Origin: Crocodylus rhombifer
Taxonomy: Eukaryota; Chordata; Crocodylia; Crocodylidae
Length of the DNA: 64,000 nt
NCBI GenBank assembly: GCA_038503035.1
Contig: JAVSML010025166.1
Span: 186,001 to 250,000, forward strand
Direction of reading: 5' to 3'
Part shown: piece by piece, positions 1 to 14,350 of the stretch
Layout: each line of letters starts with the position of its first letter
Numbering within the stretch: position 1 is the stretch's first letter
Notes under the pieces: model-generated
Database searches by the model: none
The model's input: the letters and a program-made list of their open reading frames with translations, nothing else
What the model was told of the DNA's origin: nothing
Translations under genes and position numbers: made by a program

Positions 1-715
1 CCATAAAAATCCTTACCTCAGTGACATTAGAGATAGTTAAGAGCATCAGCCAGATACTGAATGAGATGGGAAGCAGCCTGGGAGACCTGATCAAATCAGT
101 GAGGTGTTTTTTATGCCCAGTCATAAGGCAAGTAAATTTTTCTTTCGTTTCTGGGCTTTCCTGCTACAAGTTTTGGATGCCAATTCTAATATCCAGTGCT
201 AATAACCTCCAGTGCTAAAAGTGCTATTGGCATTAGACTTCAGAGAATACTGTAGAAATCAGTAGATCTTGTTACCTTTGATCATTGGTGTTTTTGTACA
301 TTTGACCAAGTGTTGAAATTGTACCATATTTACAGCTAAGTATAAGTGAAACTTTTTCTACAAAAGCTGATCTTCTGCATTAACCAGCACAAAAAATCTT
401 CCTTCCTATTACAGGTGTTTATGATTGACAATATGGTCACATTCTGGGTGCTATTACTTTAGCAGTCTCTTGCCTCTTTGGGACTTGTGGGTGAACTGCT
501 ATAAAGTCATAAAACTTGTGTGTAATGACTTTGACTCTCTCTAGGAGTAGAAAATGATTTCATAGAAACAACTTACGGAAGGCCCAGGGTAAATTCCCCT
601 TGGAAATTAATCTCAACATGCATTTGTCTGAGCTGTCAGCTCTTGTCTTAACACTCATATTTTATAAGTAGCACCTTCCTTTTTTATTTTATTAAAAACT
701 TAGCTTTTTACTTAC
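1..715 (-). other. CDHR1: CDHR1 intron 14, partial
   Basis: AT-rich non-coding sequence downstream of exon 14. No exon with CDHR1 homology and no clear transposon was seen. Confidence 0.7.
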
Positions 716-783
716 AGATCAGTGCCTGTTCCATATATGGAGTATTTGACTTCTCCCCAGAGTCCTGAATCTGGATCTGTAGC
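716..783 (-). CDS. CDHR1: CDHR1 exon 14 (EC5); last exon in window
   Basis: 68 bp, acceptor TTCTTAAG, donor GTAAGT, phases 0 and 2; residues 499-520 plus two bases. Encodes [20 protein letters not shown] and TD, matching human [20 protein letters not shown]. I could not find the next exon (expected to begin near FLIHPSTGLIYTQPW in human) in positions 1-715, so the gene continues beyond the left edge. Confidence 0.93.
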
Positions 784-3700
784 CTTAAGAAAAGAATTGT
801 AAAAAGTCCTGATTTATTTACCTGGAGAAAATTGTATTATGTTTTGCTTAGCAGATCAGTCTAAACAATGCAATGGTTAAACACAATGAACTTTCCCCCT
901 TCTAAGAGTATTTATCATCATATTCATTAACATTTCATTAACATTTTTCATGTGGAAGTTTAGAAAATTCAACAGTATCTGATAATACTGAGTCTCATAA
1001 CAAAACTTTTTTCAAACAGCGTCCTGAGCACTCTGTTTGATCACAAGCAATATAATCTGGAATGCCCACTGGGTGGCTCTGTTCGTTGGAGTTTAAACAC
1101 ATCATCTATTAACATCCTTCATTTCATAGAAATAAAGATTGCTTTAATGTGGTAACCTGCGAAACAACTCTCACACAGAATTTACTAGATATTACTTAAA
1201 CATTAACACAATGTTCCTGGCCCAAACAGGGACTTTAAGGAACATATACACAGATTCTTAATTTTTTTCTGAGGATTGGGAGATGCAGAAGACTCAGTGA
1301 TAATAAACTGTTTCTATTTCTCCCTCTATTACTTTGTTCTCTGTCATGAATTTTCTGTGCCAGTATATCTGTTCATTGATGTCTACAGTATACGAATGTT
1401 AGTTGAACTAGGCAGGTGCCCTGCCTACATGTATAACTAGCTGTTTCACGTCATTTGCTTAAATATTGTTACTTGTTTTGTAGTCTTTAACAATATATTC
1501 AGTTTCCAAAACTGCTCCACAGCCAGTATACCATATCTGTAGCTTTGTGGGGATGTGCCTCTGGTTCTTGATAATTAATGTGAACTGTTTTCAACATCTC
1601 AGAATTAATAACTTCAGGTACTTTTTACTGAATTTCATTTTGCATGCTAATTTCTTCCAGAAATACTCGGAATTCCCCAAAATTCACACGTAGCCTTTGT
1701 CTTAGACAAACTGCTTTCAGTCACATGATCTCAGTTCGTTCTGATATGGTATGTCTCTGAATCTGGGTCAGGCAGTGCTCTCATGCATATTTGATACTGA
1801 ATATGAACTCTTCTAATATGCTGATTTCTTGCCTTTCACTAGATGGACCTTTCCTTATTGCTTTTACAAAATGGCTTCTTTTCGTATATCTTCTGCAGAC
1901 CCCCTTGATGCTGGACACTTTTTCTTTCTTCTGCTACCATGGTAATCACAAATTGGAATCTCTGTTATGCTGACTCATGGCTGGTTTCCTATAGAGTGTC
2001 TTGTTTCTCTTCTTTGGGTACTTTTTCCTCTTTGTTGGTTTCATCTCCAGGAACTTCCTTTTAATTCTTTCAGTACCATTTCTGTCATTTCACTATCTCT
2101 GCAGCATGCCTGAAATCTGCCTTGCAGATCACTTAGCGTTCTGTCCCTGCCAACAGCATCTCTGCTGCTGAGCACTATGTGGTCGTCTATCATTTTCAAA
2201 TTCACAGGTGGCTGTGAGGTGCCTCAGCTTTGTGACATACTGATCTATGTTCCAACTCAGTCTTAGATCCTCTACCTCTGACTCAGATCCTGATTGTTGT
2301 ATTAAATAGATGCTGCTTAGTATTATTTATAGCTGGAAGATTTCTCCAGTGCTTCTAGGGCCTGTGTAACATCCTGCTTTTCTGACTCTGACACTGTGAA
2401 GTGCTGCTAAAATAAATAAACAATCTCTTCCCATAACTGAACATAAAGAGGTAGTACAGATTTTGGGATCTATCTTTCCCCAGTTCTATTGAGTTGTTTA
2501 TAGTCTTACTCTTAAGCAGTATAATAATGCATGTTAGCAGTCAGGTTCTCTCCCTGCAATTTCTGGAGGGTGGGATTAAAAGTTTACTAAGCAACCATTT
2601 TCTTTTCTTTTTTCCCTTGCCCTTGATCAAATCAAGCTGTCTTACAAACTCAACTTCACTTTGCCATAGCTAAATCTTGCATGTAGAAGCTAGTCAGCTT
2701 TCTATTTGTCTGATGTGTGATGTCTTTTTTCTTTGGTGGCTAAAAAGTGCTAAAACCTACCCTGGATTGCAATAAAGTCATTCCTAATAACAAGCATCTT
2801 ATTGAGTCCCTTGTATTTCTGTAACAAAAGAGGCTACTTGTTTCCACACATTGGAATTGAATGTATCTCTGCTATACAATAGGGCAGGGGTTGTCAACCA
2901 GGGGTATGAGTACCCCCAGGGGTACTTAAGAAGGACCTAGTAGGTACGTGTGGGTGGGTGGGGACTGAGTGCCACCACGCATCCAGCTGGATGTGGGGGA
3001 GAGGGGAAGTTTGCACATGGTGGCTGCTGCTGCTCCACATGCCACCCCTCACCCCCCATGCCCAGCCGTGTGCCACATGCCCCCTGCTCCGTATCCAGCC
3101 ACTGGTGGTACACTGATACAAAAAGGTTGAAAACCCCTGCAATATGGTAAATGCTGTATGTCTGTTCTGTCTTGATGTCAAGATACACAAGCTTGCAGAA
3201 GTAGGTTTTCTCTTGCATGTTGTTTTATACCACCGAGGAGTCAGCCTATGCTCTCTCTCAACATAGGGCTGGGCCCTACTTGTGTTGAAGACTTTGCCTT
3301 TAGTGAGATAGAATAAAGATAGTAAGAGGATACTGGGAGTGATGAGAGCTCACTCTGGCTGCCGTCCTGATCTTTCAAGATGCTGAAAACCCTTGGTTCT
3401 ACAAGCTTCAGTGGATATTGAGAATGACTGGTACACTTCAGGATTAGATCTGTAACTGGGCCGCTATAAGGCATAGCAGCGGTCAAACTCATTCCCACTG
3501 GGCTGCTTCCATATGGAAGGGATGTGTTCCATGAGGAACATATGCCTGCGTTTGATGAGAGGGTAGGAGACAGGAGAATTCCTTCAGGGAGTGGGCAGGA
3601 AAATAGCTCTAAATTTTCATAGCTACATACTGAAGTAAGAAAAGGGGCAGACTCTGAGCAGGCCAATGCAGAGAGGAGAAGAGTATTTCCTAAAGAACTG

Positions 3701-6700
3701 CTGCAACTCTGTGTTATTTTGTTTGCTTTTTATTACATTCTTACCTCACTTGGAAAAGAAGTCCAGAGGAACTGAGTACTGCCTGGAGGGACTTCTGATT
3801 CTGTGCTAGCTCCCTAAATAACCAGTCTCTTCTGTTTCCAAAAGAGAAAGACCCTTCCCTTTTCTCAACCCCCCCCCTCAAAAAAACCAAACAAACCGGT
3901 TTTCCAATGATTATTGGAAGGAATTGGTATTGGGTCTAGTCATTGGACAAAATATGATTGAGGAAAATGTCATGTTTTGCTCACAAGAGATTTAGTTGAC
4001 AGGGTTTGAACACCTGCCTTTCCAAGATCCTTTATTAAAGTGCCAGATATGTTGGTTAGCAATTCTGATAGTCAGTAGGGTCTGATACATCTTTAATGCA
4101 TTTAAAATAACTTACGGTTACAGCCACTACATTGGAACCTCCTGGGGAATTCTCAGGGATCCTGGCAATATAATAGTCAGATGAAAACTTTGGGACATTG
4201 TCATTGGTGTCCAACAGACGTATGACTATATCCGCTGTCGAGCTGAACTTCTCGGGAGTGTTCACCTCTATAGCAAGAAGCTAAGAAAATAAAATTGGAA
4301 TTTAACACCGGTACTTGGAAAACATTAATCAATACTCTGTGCAGGTGTACTTTACCCCATTTAGAACAGAATGGGGAGCATGCAATTTAGGTAAATGAAT
4401 AAATCATGCTAAGATCAGACTCAAATTTTAAATGAATAAGCAGCTTAAAAGAGAACCACTTTAAATATGTTTTTGAACATTTTGATTGCCTCCATCAAAA
4501 AATCAGCTTGGTTCTCATAGAAACCAGACTCCAAATTTGTGTGCAATAGGAACCAGATTTACAGTCTGTAGGTATCATTACTAACAGAGGAAGTGAATGA
4601 CTGATATAACCTATCACAACACAGCTGAGACACCTATTGGAAATCAAATACCTACAAAGAGCTGCTCCTGATCAACTCATAACATTAAAAAAATGACTAA
4701 AAAAATGTAATCATTGAATTATTTAGAGAAATGAATAGAACTGCTGGAAGCAGCTGGTGAATATTTTTCATACAGATAGACTGCAGATTTAACCAATTGT
4801 TCACTGCAAGGTTACTTGATCAGCTCCAGTGCTTAGCAGCCACCTATAGCAGCTGATATAATTCCCTTGGAAGGGCTCAAGATAATAAACAGCACTAACA
4901 GACCAAATATTTAGGGCCTCCAGAGGCTGGTACTAGTGGGAAGCCTGGAAGCAGAAACACGTTGCATGAACGTTCACAAACACAGCCAGGCTGGGATTCC
5001 TATCTATTGAACTGAAAATTCCAGATGTTTCATTAATGAGAACTCCCAGACTAAAGCTTCCTTGAGCTTTACCCTATCTGAGCCATTCTTAAGGTATATA
5101 GTCATAGCGAAGGTTAAAGGAAGTGAAAGTCTGTGACTGCAGGGCCTAAGTAATAAGGACATTTTTAGATAGTGACCAGCACCTTGAATACCATGTTGAA
5201 TGTGCAGTTACTCCAGTGTGGAACTATATGTTCTCATTATTCAGATCTTCTGAAAAGACAGACAGGTGCATGCTGCACCAGATGCACAAAGACACTTTGT
5301 AGGATAACCCAGTTATTTTTAGGTTATAATGGTCTGGTCTTGAGGTGACAAAAATATGAATTACCACAAACTCCATACTTAGAAGAATGGGCTCAATTTT
5401 TTAGTCACTGAAGCTGTAAATGTGTGTCTCATTTGAGGTGGTCCCAAATAATCAGAGTCAAAACCCAGGACAAAAGAGGAGTAGCAGTGGCATGCAAGGA
5501 GCTTTCTAAGATGCACTGGTATTCAGTGGCTAGGGAGAGCACACAGCCTGACAGGATTGCCCCTGGACTGATTGGATTACCTTGAATGAGCCACTAGCCA
5601 CAGACATACAGGGAACTGTTGGGAGGGGGAAGGGACCCTTTAGCACATTTTATCTCACATACTTCACAGGTACTTCAAGTGGGATAAAGGGCTGAGAAGT
5701 CTTTAGTATTCTGAAACAAAAGGCTGTCTCCCAGGAGAAATGTGACAGTTTATACCCTGGAAGTGAAAAATGTTTAATTTTATTAACGGGGTATCTAGGA
5801 TCTAATAAATGCCCAAAGGGATGAACCATTTTCATAACTGGAAAGCACATACTTTTGGGCAAAGCAGTAGCCACTGGCTCTGCCAAGTCTTTGAAATGCA
5901 CTCTGGTTGGATGGCTTTACCTTACCCTCTGGAATGTTAATGGATAATAGTAAACCAGCAGGGAAGGAGTTAATAATTCCTCAGGGGAAGATATAACAGG
6001 CAATGAAAATTGTTATGGAGTAGATGTTAAATATTAAAAATTCTGATTTCTACCAAAAATAATTAGCTATAGCACATAAAAATAAGTGGCAAGTTGATTG
6101 AATTTAACAGGTAAAAGAAAGAGAGAATGACATTTTATTAAAATGTACTTTAGTTGAGTTACTTTAAACCTTGATTATTTCTACCCTTCCTCCCCTTTCT
6201 AATTCAGATTTGGAATTAGTCTCTAGGAAAATCTTTCAGTTTATCTTTAAGCTTTTGGGGAAAAAATATCCAAATAAAATTATTGATTTCTTAAGCAAAA
6301 GAAATGTATTATTTTCATTTGTACTTAATTCTTTTGCTATTCACTGCAATAAAATTAACTGCTTTGAATTTGCTTAGTATTCATGAGGTTGCCATGTGTA
6401 ACTTCTTTACTGGTCTTCTGGTAATTTAGCATGAATAAATGTGCACTTATAATTCATTTGAGTAATACTTTATAACCTCTCCTGACCTCACTGTAATTCA
6501 ATAAGAATATACAGAGTTTCTATAGCACTATGTAATCTGAGGAGTTCAAGGTGCTTTACAAACAAAAATGGTGAAATGAAGGCATGCTATAGTGAATTTT
6601 ATTTACATCATGTGAAAAACCCTTGGCAAAGGGGAGAAAAGAACACAGTAAATCTGACTCTTAGATTTCTCCTGGAATCATCGTGTAGCAACCCCCCCAG

Positions 6701-7692
6701 TTTTTTAAAATTTATTTTAAAATGCATTCCCTCCTCTTCCCCAACCATTTATGACTTTTTCTCTTCCTCTCTATTCCCTATAGATAAGTATAAGTAAGCT
6801 AAGCTGTAGGATAAGGTTTAACATTTTATTTTAGGTAGTAAGTTTTATTTTGCTCTCCCCTTTTTGCAAATAAGTCCGCTACTATTTTGATATTGATACC
6901 CACTGTTTTATTAGTGATAATTATTATGTTTGTACTGCTTTTATATTGTGTGATTACTGTTTTAGGCCTATATATGTAAGTTAGCATAAGGCATGTCAAG
7001 TTTCCGTTTTGTATGTCAAGCCTCCATCTTGTGTCCTCTGCCCAGGCATGCCCTGTGTTGCAACTGTTTGGTTCATGTACCCCTCCCATGTAAATTGGTT
7101 CCTGGGTGAATCAATGCAAGGTGATGGCCTGGTTGTTACAGGCCATTCAGTAGAGGCCTGCTACCATTGTATTTCAGTCCTTCCCAATCACTCTCATTCA
7201 TCCAGGAACCATGGACCTCACCCAGGAACACAGACAAGAACCCGGCATTTTGAAAGAGAAAAGACCCTGCAGAACCAGCAACTCTCCCATTGTACCCCAC
7301 CATTACAGACACTCGAAGCTGCACGTCCCTGCATGGAGCACACATGCTCAGTACGCCAGGGGCTGACCCTTGCCTGGGCATGCCTCCTGTCACTAGGGTC
7401 ACACAACGTCTATCCCCTATAAAAAGGAGCAGTGAAGACAGACCCAGTGGGATGCCCTCTCCATCTGGATCAGCACCATGCCACACCACCTATCCACCCA
7501 GAGGCCCTGCTGGCGACCCCCCTCTGAACAACACCTACTGGACAAGGCCCCTTTTCCAGCCTGGATAGGTAGCTATCACCCCCCACCCCCTCTTCAACCA
7601 AGGACTTGGACTCTGCTTCTCTTCCCCACCTAGACTCCAACCCTTCCACCGAGTCTCTTTCTCCTGGTGCCATTGTGAGTGCTTATGTATGT

Positions 7693-7737
<45 letters not shown>

Positions 7738-10700
7738 CCAATAACTTCATGGGGCTGTGTAGTGTGTTGTCTGTTTAATAAAACTGTTATTTGGACCCAT
7801 AAGTTGGGTTTTGCTTTACTATGGTTTGGCCCGGCTCCAATCTCTGCTCCTTGCCCCTCTAACTTCTGTCTCATGTCTCCCTCTCCTGCTTCTGGCTCAC
7901 TGCCACCACCAACACCTGTCCTGAGCTCCTGTATGCCTCTAAATCCCCTTTCTTTGCCACTGTCTTAACCCACTGCCTCCTTTTCCCCTGAGCAACCAGG
8001 TGTCTGCCTCAGTTTCTTTCCTGGCTGTCTCCTCCTTGCCACCACTTATCTGTTCTCCCCCCCCACCCCAATATCTCAGCTGTCTGCCTCAGTTTCCAGC
8101 CAGCTTCTCTCTAGTGTACCAGTTCTAATCCCAGTTCTGGCAACTTTCATTCCCTACACTTTAACTCTCTCACCTGAACCTTCCCCCAAGTATCCCAGGT
8201 ACCCCAAGCACACACATACACATTGTACCATCCAAGTTAGGAACTTACCTGTGTGCTTGAATTGGTGATAGGTATGCATGTGCCTAGGCTGGTTTGGATG
8301 TGTATGTGCCTGAGTTGGTAGTGTGTGTGTGTATGTACCTAATTGATTTGTGTGTTTGTATATGTGCAATTGTGTCACACCCTCCTGTTTTACAGCGTGA
8401 TATTGAGATCCTGAGAGTTGGCCTGACCCCACAGGGCAACAATCATAGTAATGCCTATGTATACAACACAATTTAGCCTATACTAACACTACACTACAGT
8501 AAAAAACACTACACTGAAACTTTGACAAGTTATTTTTTACAATACATTCTGTCTAAATAGCTGGAGTCTTAGGTCCACTGAAATGAGTGGTGCCAGGATT
8601 TCATCTGGTAGGTCAACTTACATCAGTGAAATAATCCCCTAGACCTGCACAGTCTAGAGTGTTTCAAAGCCATCACAATATAAAATTTCTAAGTGTAGTG
8701 GTCAGAAAGCCTTGCATTAAATGCATTAAATTTAATCCTCAATTACAACCTTAAATCTGCAAGTAAATGAACTGAAGGAAGACTGTAGTTTGGTGAACTT
8801 CATTTACAAAGAATACAACGCTGTAGCACTAATTCAGATGGTTTGAGGAGAAATGAGAATTTTAAAAAATCCACTAATTGTATAAGACTTCTAATTAGAG
8901 AGAGGAAAAGATAAGCTCCAGTACCTTAAAGGATAACATCTGAAACTGCTCATAGTCTATGGTTGCAGAGTTTTCCACTATTACTGTAACTTGAGCTTCA
9001 TTCAGGACAGTTTGGGGAACGACTCTGAATATGCCACCAGGTCCAACAAGTCGGAGGTTGAATTTAGCATTTGCCCCCTATAAAAAAAGAATAACAGAGT
9101 AAAATTATTGCATGGTTAATTTTGAAGTGATGCTGTAGCTGTGAGGTCCAGAAAATATGCAAGAGAGAAGAATTTGTTTCAGTGATATCTTTTATTGGAC
9201 CAACTGCTTGGTTGAGATAGACCTAGACAAGCTTCTAGGTCTAGCACAACCATGCCGTTCATCCAATAAATGATGGTTAAATCTTCATCTGCAGGCCACA
9301 TTTCTTTCTGCAAAGCACAGTCCCTGTTATTCAGTATGTGTATAATTAGAATGAGTGTGACTGCTTACAATGTTCTGCCTCCTCCCTACCCCCCCATCTC
9401 TTGGGTAAGAGAGTGCTAAGAGGCTTAGTTAAATAATCTCTCCAGCTCTGGTCACAGGGCACAACATAGCCTGTTTAAAAATAGATTAACAAGCTTGACT
9501 GTGGAAAAGTACCTGTGGGTTACAGTGAATCACAAGCTGAATATGAGTCAACAGTGTTCTGTTGTTACAAAAGTAGCTAGTGGGATGTATTAAACAGGAA
9601 TGTCATATTGAAGTTGTGGCAAGTGTTTCTTTCACTCAACTCAGTACTGGTAAACCCCACCTGGAGTAATGTTATCAGTTTTGAACACAACAGTGTGTCC
9701 AGAGATATGTACAAATTGGCACGCATGCAGAAAAGAGATTAGGGGTCTAGAAAACATGACATATGAGGAAAGCCTGGAAGAACTGGGATTATTTAGTCTA
9801 ACAAACAGAAGATTGGGCGGGTATTTGGTAATAGCCTTCAAATAGAAAAAAGGTGTTGGAAAGTGAATGGTTAATTGTTCTCTTTTTTACAAGCAAGATG
9901 ACAAGCAGTAAACAAACAAGAGGACAAGTAATGGGGTCCTGGCAGTTACTGGCCACATGGGCCTTGCACCCTCTATCTTGTAATTGTAATGTCTCAGCAT
10001 AGTGGTGTAGCTGAGACTGGGCATTTTTGCTGTTTCACAGCTATTACATTTTAGCCTAGCTGTGTGGCTGAACTCCAGCCATATGTTTGGCTAGCAGATT
10101 TGAGCCATGGTGGAGCCTGGTATGTTTTGATCCAGGGTGAAGCCCAGCATCACTTGTTGTTTATCGAGGCCTCAGTGCAGTATAGGCCTGGCTGGTTCTT
10201 GCTGCCCAGTTCAGGCCCAGTGAGATAGGCCTGCACCTCCTTTTGGCCCTTTTGTAGTGTATGTCCCAACCAAGTGGTGTGGCTGGATGCTAGTTGTAGG
10301 TCAGGCCCAAGCCCTTTTACTTCTTTTGCAGTTTTCTGCCCAGCAGAGCTGGGATTGGGACTAGGAATGTTAGTGTGCAGTATGCTGATGAAAGCCACAG
10401 TTAACGCCCTCAAAGCTGCGGAAATGGAGATCAGCACTCTACCATGTCTCCAGGAGCAACAGAGCTCCTTGCAATGCAGAAGCACCCACGCTCTCAGGCA
10501 GCTCCTTGCAGCACAGTGAACCCAAGGATCAGCTCAGGAGTCTCCAGTGTGGGTCCCCCTTTTCAGCCCATTGCTGAAGGGCATATATAGGGGTGCAGGT
10601 CCCCAGAACTACCTTTTGGGGAGCCCCAAGTCCCAGACTGCCTGGGCATGGGTGAAGCCTCCCCCAAGAGGGAGCCACCTATAGACTTTGCTTTGTAGTT

Positions 10701-13700
10701 GATAGTGTTTTAAAATTATATTTAGTGGGTTTTATGTTTTGTTTTTATTTTTGTTAATAAACTTAGGTTTTTGTGTTTACACTGCTTGTGAGGAGGGGGT
10801 TTTGTTTATACAGGCCACACCAGCAAATTTAGTGTTCCCATATTTTGGGTGGGGGCTTGAGCCACTGGTATAATTTATGGGGTACCTTAAAATGTGAACC
10901 CAGCCGTTCTTGCTGCTGAGCAATGTATGGCAGAAGGGTTACACTCAAAAGAAAGCTGCTATGGCCATATACATTCTGTTGTGATCGAGTTGTGATGCTA
11001 GCTGTACAAGTCTCCAGAATGTTAGTAACAGGAAAAGCACAACTTGTGGACCCTCCCACTTCCCCCCCCCCACCCAAATCTAGTGCTAAAACACTCAACA
11101 TCACCTTGCCTACCAAGGCATTGGTTCTGGGTTCTTGTCTCTGCTCCTGCTACCATTGCTGGCCATCTATGTTATCTCATTGCTATTTCATATTGAAATA
11201 TTTTAACAACCCTTGCAGCAGCAGGACATTGACTTTACCTGAATTAGATTAGGGTGCTATGCCTTGTGGTTGTGTGATAGAGTTTACTGAGTAGTTTTAG
11301 TAATAGGTTAGACAAGGATGGGATGGTTTGGATACAGATGATCCTGCTTCTGGCAGGGGGCTGAACTAAATAACCTCTAGAGCTCCCCTCCAGCCCTACT
11401 TGTCTACAGTTCATGCACGATACAGATCCCACACCATCAAGAGGAAATATGTACACATACTCCAGTGGGTGCCAGTATTTCATCCAATTTTAATCCCCAG
11501 TTTATATTCAGACTTGCTAATGCCATGACATCCCTCAGGACGCACCTCAGGATGCTATGACATTTCTTTAGATGAGCCACTTCCAGGAGGCATACTAACA
11601 CATGATACCATGCATTTCTGTGTATGAAAGGGGAATAATTCTGCTCTTTGTCTTAAAAAGACAAACCCTGACAAAATGTGATATGGCAGCATGAAGCATT
11701 AGCAATTTTTTTCCCCTTTGTTATAGATCCCCTGTAGCCTCAGTTAGGGTTTTTACCCCAAGTAGAAGAGAAGTTAGTAAAGCTGTTTCTTGTTTGCTTC
11801 CTCCTGCAGCAACATCCTCAGCAACAAGGGCAGTGACTGCTGTGAAGGCAGTTATTTATCTGCTTGCTTCAGAGCAACAGGGGGAAGTTACTGGCTTTGA
11901 TACAGTACAATACAGTTGGAGTGGCTCGATGCTGGGTACAGTTATGTAAGAGCATTCTTTTCAATAGCAATACAGTTTCAGATATATTAAACTTTCTGCT
12001 GTAATGCCCTGACCCTGAGCTAATTCAGATGAAGGCCAATCATATAGTTTTTGCCTTAAGGTTTCCTATAGCAACCATAACCATCTCTGTACTTCCCAGG
12101 TCAGTTAGATTTGTAGTATGAGCTATGTGGTGCCTTCTTCTCTTCTTTATATAGTTACAGCAGGTTCTGTTTAAGGTATAATTTTTATGATTATATAAAA
12201 ATGTTACTCCAGTGGGGACATCCACTGCAGGCTCTTGTTAATTAGCTATAACATGAAGGCCATAAGAAGGATTAAGCATAGGTTTTACTAACAATAACAA
12301 TACTATGCTTATGGACTATAGTCTTTCTATAAGGTCATAGAAGAAACAACAATCATGCCTGGCATTTGTCTAGCATTCTGAATACATAAAATGCTACATA
12401 TTCCTTCTACCTCCTCTGGGAAGCAGATGAGAATGTTTTCTTCATAGTATTAGTATGAGGTATCAGTATGCTTCATTTTATGTATGGGTATACAAAGTTG
12501 GAGAGGTGAAGGGCCATGAAATCAATAATATTAACTGGAACAGTATTAGATTAGAAATAGGAAATCAAATGTGCCAAGCCACAGGCAGAAGCAGCATCTG
12601 GGCTATATCTAGAACGTATGACAAGTTCCTTGTTTCTTAAATTAGATAGACAATATTTCTTTCTTAAGTATTCACAGATGGCTTATACACTGCTGGCCAA
12701 TCATATCATAGTATTACTAAACTATCATTGCCCCACTTCACAGTGGACATGTCTACACATGTCCCTGACTGTGCATTTGGTACTGTGCAATCCTGGCGGT
12801 GCATGGTTAGTTTTAGATGCTACATCACCACAGCAATGGTAATGTAGCAGTGGTATCATGGTTTGTGCCTACTGAAGCTACGTTGCCATAATGAAAAGTT
12901 ATGTCACTGTAGCTCATTGCTACGGCGATGTAGCATCTCACGTAGACGTGCCCAGTGTGAATGTCTGGGCACTATAGTGACAGATGCTGGAAAAAGCTTA
13001 TCAAAACATTAAATGGATAATTTTTACAAACTCACCTGATCTGAATCATTGACTGTAATTTTCAGCCCCCTTAGGATCTCACCCTCTGGTGGGTGTTCAT
13101 ACATAGTCAGTTCAAACCGGTTCTGGGGCCCATTTTCTCCATAGAATGTTGGTGGATGATTGTTGAGGTCAACAATTCTTATAATCACTGTGGCAAAAGC
13201 ATACACAGACACATTGCCCTCCGCGCTGAGTTCTGATGCCTACAATGAGGAAAAGATGCAAATAGGGACTTCTTTTTAAAAATGTTTAAAACATTTCTTC
13301 TCTCAGGTCCAGCTAAAACCATTATCTGCATGCACAAATCACACTGATATTTGGTACATGGACCAGAGGCTAGTATGTGAACTTACATTTGCTTCTACCT
13401 TTAATTCCATTTTGGCAAGAAGCCTAACTTTGATATGAAGATTTTTTTCATGTCAGTGAAAAATCTGCCAGTAACTGGTAAGGTAAGGAGTTCAGTCTAG
13501 AGTTAAACACACTTGCAGAAATCATAGATGTACAAAGCTGTGATCAGTTAACTCAAAACTTAATAAAGAAATAAGGCCATGTATGCAGGAAAGGGCTTCA
13601 CCATCCACATCTGTCTTAGAATCAAAACTGCTCCCTAGAGCTAGGGAAAGACATTCAAAAAGCCTGAGCCTGAACTGATTCAATCTTTGCAGGTTAGTCT

Positions 13701-14305
13701 AACCTGCCTAGGTTGAACTGGTTTGCAACCACACAAACATTCCCTCTAGATTGAAGAAATGCAGGTACAAGCCTGCATTGGCTCAGGTTAGAAGCTGGGG
13801 GGCGCTAGATCATCCCTCTCTGCCTTTCCATAGTGCTGAGCTGAGGTGGGGGGATGTGCCTAGACCACAGGATGCTCTGATTAGGGGTAGGTGTAAACCC
13901 CCACTCTGGCCTGCACCGTCTCAGGCTTTTCCCCACTTGCAGCTCATGGGGAAGGAGTGTTGCCAGACCGCAGCCCTGAGCTATCACTCTGAGACAAAGC
14001 AGGGGTGTGTAGTGCATGCATCTGTTGATGTTGAGCTTTTCAATCTCCCTCTTCTTGCTTCTTCATACTGTCTGCAAACCTGACAGGGCTGCAAACCAGC
14101 AAGAGGCTGACAAAACCAGTGTTTATCAGCCCATCAACAAAACAAAAGCCTCTCTCATTAGTACAAGCTCTTCTTAAACAGCTTTTTCCAAGGAAGGAAA
14201 TGAGGGACATTACTAGTTGACCTGTTGATTAGCTCCAAAAAGCCGTAAGTGGACACTGTTCTGTCTGCCTTTGTCCTGTCCAGTGAAATTGGACACGCAC
14301 GCACA

Positions 14306-14350
<45 letters not shown>

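Larger units (their letters stand above)
4281..8924 (-). other. CDHR1: CDHR1 intron 12
   Basis: 4.6 kb. The right half is the LTR-like element at 6684-8441. The left half (4281-6680) is AT-rich with no recognisable gene or repeat. Confidence 0.85.
9078..13035 (-). other. CDHR1: CDHR1 intron 11
   Basis: 4.0 kb. Contains a fragment with the TGGTCYAATAAAAGATAT motif (near 9165-9260, minus orientation), a possible LTR-like stretch (about 9853-10923), a CR1 3' end (about 11290-11413) and a MITE (12745-12953). No other exon seen. Confidence 0.8.

Noticed and set aside
1..140. Donor-like ACTGAG|GTAAGG on the minus strand near the left edge, which could end CDHR1 exon 15
   Set aside because: Translations before it do not resemble the expected CDHR1 segment (HPSTGLIYTQPW ... 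DVNDHPPQF) in any frame.
3241..3666. 141-codon open frame, minus strand, in intron 13
   Set aside because: No recognisable domain or homologue, no CDHR1 similarity and no splice logic; composition like surrounding intron.
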